NCBI GenBank assembly: GCA_029212885.1
Contig: JARGPC010000002.1
Coordinates: forward strand, 436,380 to 500,379
Direction: 5' to 3'
Source of the DNA: Coxiellaceae bacterium
Lineage (GTDB): Bacteria; Pseudomonadota; Gammaproteobacteria; Coxiellales; Coxiellaceae
DNA length: 64,000 nucleotides
The notes under the pieces: model-generated
What the model saw: only the letters and a program-made list of their open reading frames with translations
Told to the model about the DNA's origin: nothing
Database searches by the model: none
Shown: positions 63,869-64,000 of the stretch, piece after piece
How positions within the stretch are numbered: position 1 is the stretch's first letter
Layout of the letters: the number at the start of each line of letters is the position of its first letter
Translations under genes and position numbers: made by a program

Positions 63869-64000
63869 GTGACCAAGCTTCAGGTGCAAACTTTGCTGTG
63901 TCTATATGGACTGATTCATTTTTAGAGCTTACGGAGATATGAAAGGTGACCAAGCTTCAGGTGCAAACTTTGCTGTGTCTATATGGACTGATTCATTTTT
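63869..64000 (+). repeat. 77-bp tandem duplication running off the window
   Basis: 63869-63923 and 63946-64000 are identical over 55 bp (start GTGACCAAGCTTCAGG), separated by 22 bp; 16 of the 21 bases leading into each copy also agree. The period is 77 bp. Copy 2 may continue past the edge. Confidence 0.9.
63939..64000 (+). CDS. possible gene start, cut by window edge
   Basis: ATG 63939 preceded closely by CGGAG opens a frame reading MKGDQASGANFAVSIWTDSF up to the edge. In duplicate copy 1 the matching position is TTG followed by TAA, so copy 1 cannot start it. Only 20 codons are visible, so this is a weak call. Confidence 0.3.
   Translation, partial: MKGDQASGANFAVSIWTDSF

Noticed and set aside
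63869..64000. 55-bp repeat with 22-bp spacer as a CRISPR start
   Set aside because: Repeat is too long, spacer too short, only two copies, and the flanks of the copies also align, so it is a 77-bp tandem duplication.
1..64000. Dot/Icm secretion apparatus, prophage, integrase or insertion sequence
   Set aside because: No gene of these kinds was recognised on either strand; effector status of the orphans rests on architecture and promoter boxes only.

Overview
The window is chromosomal DNA of a gammaproteobacterium that looks like a member of the Legionellales (Coxiella/Legionella-like, probably host-associated). The housekeeping genes are gammaproteobacterial (hflX-hflK-hflC, prpC-prpD, hutGIUH, ibaG/bolA-grxD, nadA, rdgC, hemW, nudE-cysQ-mdh, tsaD, plsY, lexA, fabV, orn). 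Several small proteins resemble families known mainly from Coxiella and Legionella. Between the housekeeping blocks sit large orphan genes with eukaryote-like or toxin-like features: ankyrin and Sel1 repeats, cysteine-protease-like triads, a diphtheria-toxin-like ADP-ribosyltransferase signature, a protein-kinase-like domain, Fic and an HExxH protein. These are typical of type IV (Dot/Icm) effector repertoires. No secretion apparatus gene, rRNA or tRNA is visible here.

Layout. 1-1520: end of an MFS transporter and a PhyH-type dioxygenase. 1517-3070: effector-like gene with a papain-like triad. 3208-6693: hflX, hflK, hflC. 6694-9870: a repeat, a structured RNA candidate, then prpC and prpD. 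9990-13485: TauD-like dioxygenase, membrane orphan, ankyrin protein. 13474-20404 (minus): fdxA, cinA-like, hutG, hutI, hutU, hutH, tightly overlapping. 20536-27359: ART-like gene, Sel1/CE-protease-like gene, giant ankyrin gene. 27431-30946: BolA-type gene, grxD, fic with a 30-bp palindromic operator, HExxH protein, small conserved gene. 31024-38269: co-directional block with a 1119-aa Fe-S/FAD oxidoreductase, nadA, a thioredoxin-like ferredoxin, DUF2797, a CBU_0592-like membrane protein, a small conserved gene and rdgC. 38396-40684: two orphans sharing a C-terminal module. 40696-42058: hemW diverging from a tiny 35-codon transcript. 42217-50266: fused MFS/spermidine synthase-like gene, helical-repeat orphan, nudE-cysQ-mdh, kinase-like gene. 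50371-57020: tsaD, plsY, GNAT, Y-family polymerase, lexA, a small gene, aldehyde dehydrogenase. 57146-63738: type IV pilin, serine hydrolase, DUF4442, fabV, small membrane protein, orn, a 56-aa gene, M20 amidohydrolase. The right edge carries a 77-bp tandem duplication.

The main discovery is regulatory. Four places carry a direct repeat of a TTAA-type half-site (CTTAAT-like) with a period of exactly 11 bp, followed after exactly 7 bp by a -10 hexamer: 3115-3147 (minus), 21449-21481, 38322-38354 and 41854-41886. This matches the PmrA box known to drive Dot/Icm effector genes in Legionella and Coxiella. Three copies precede effector-like genes. The fourth precedes an unannotated mini-gene with its own terminator. 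A degenerate copy precedes the ankyrin gene at 12208. I infer a PmrA-like regulon that marks the window's likely effectors. Palindromic dispersed repeats (GTCATCCCGG type and others) sit at many gene ends.
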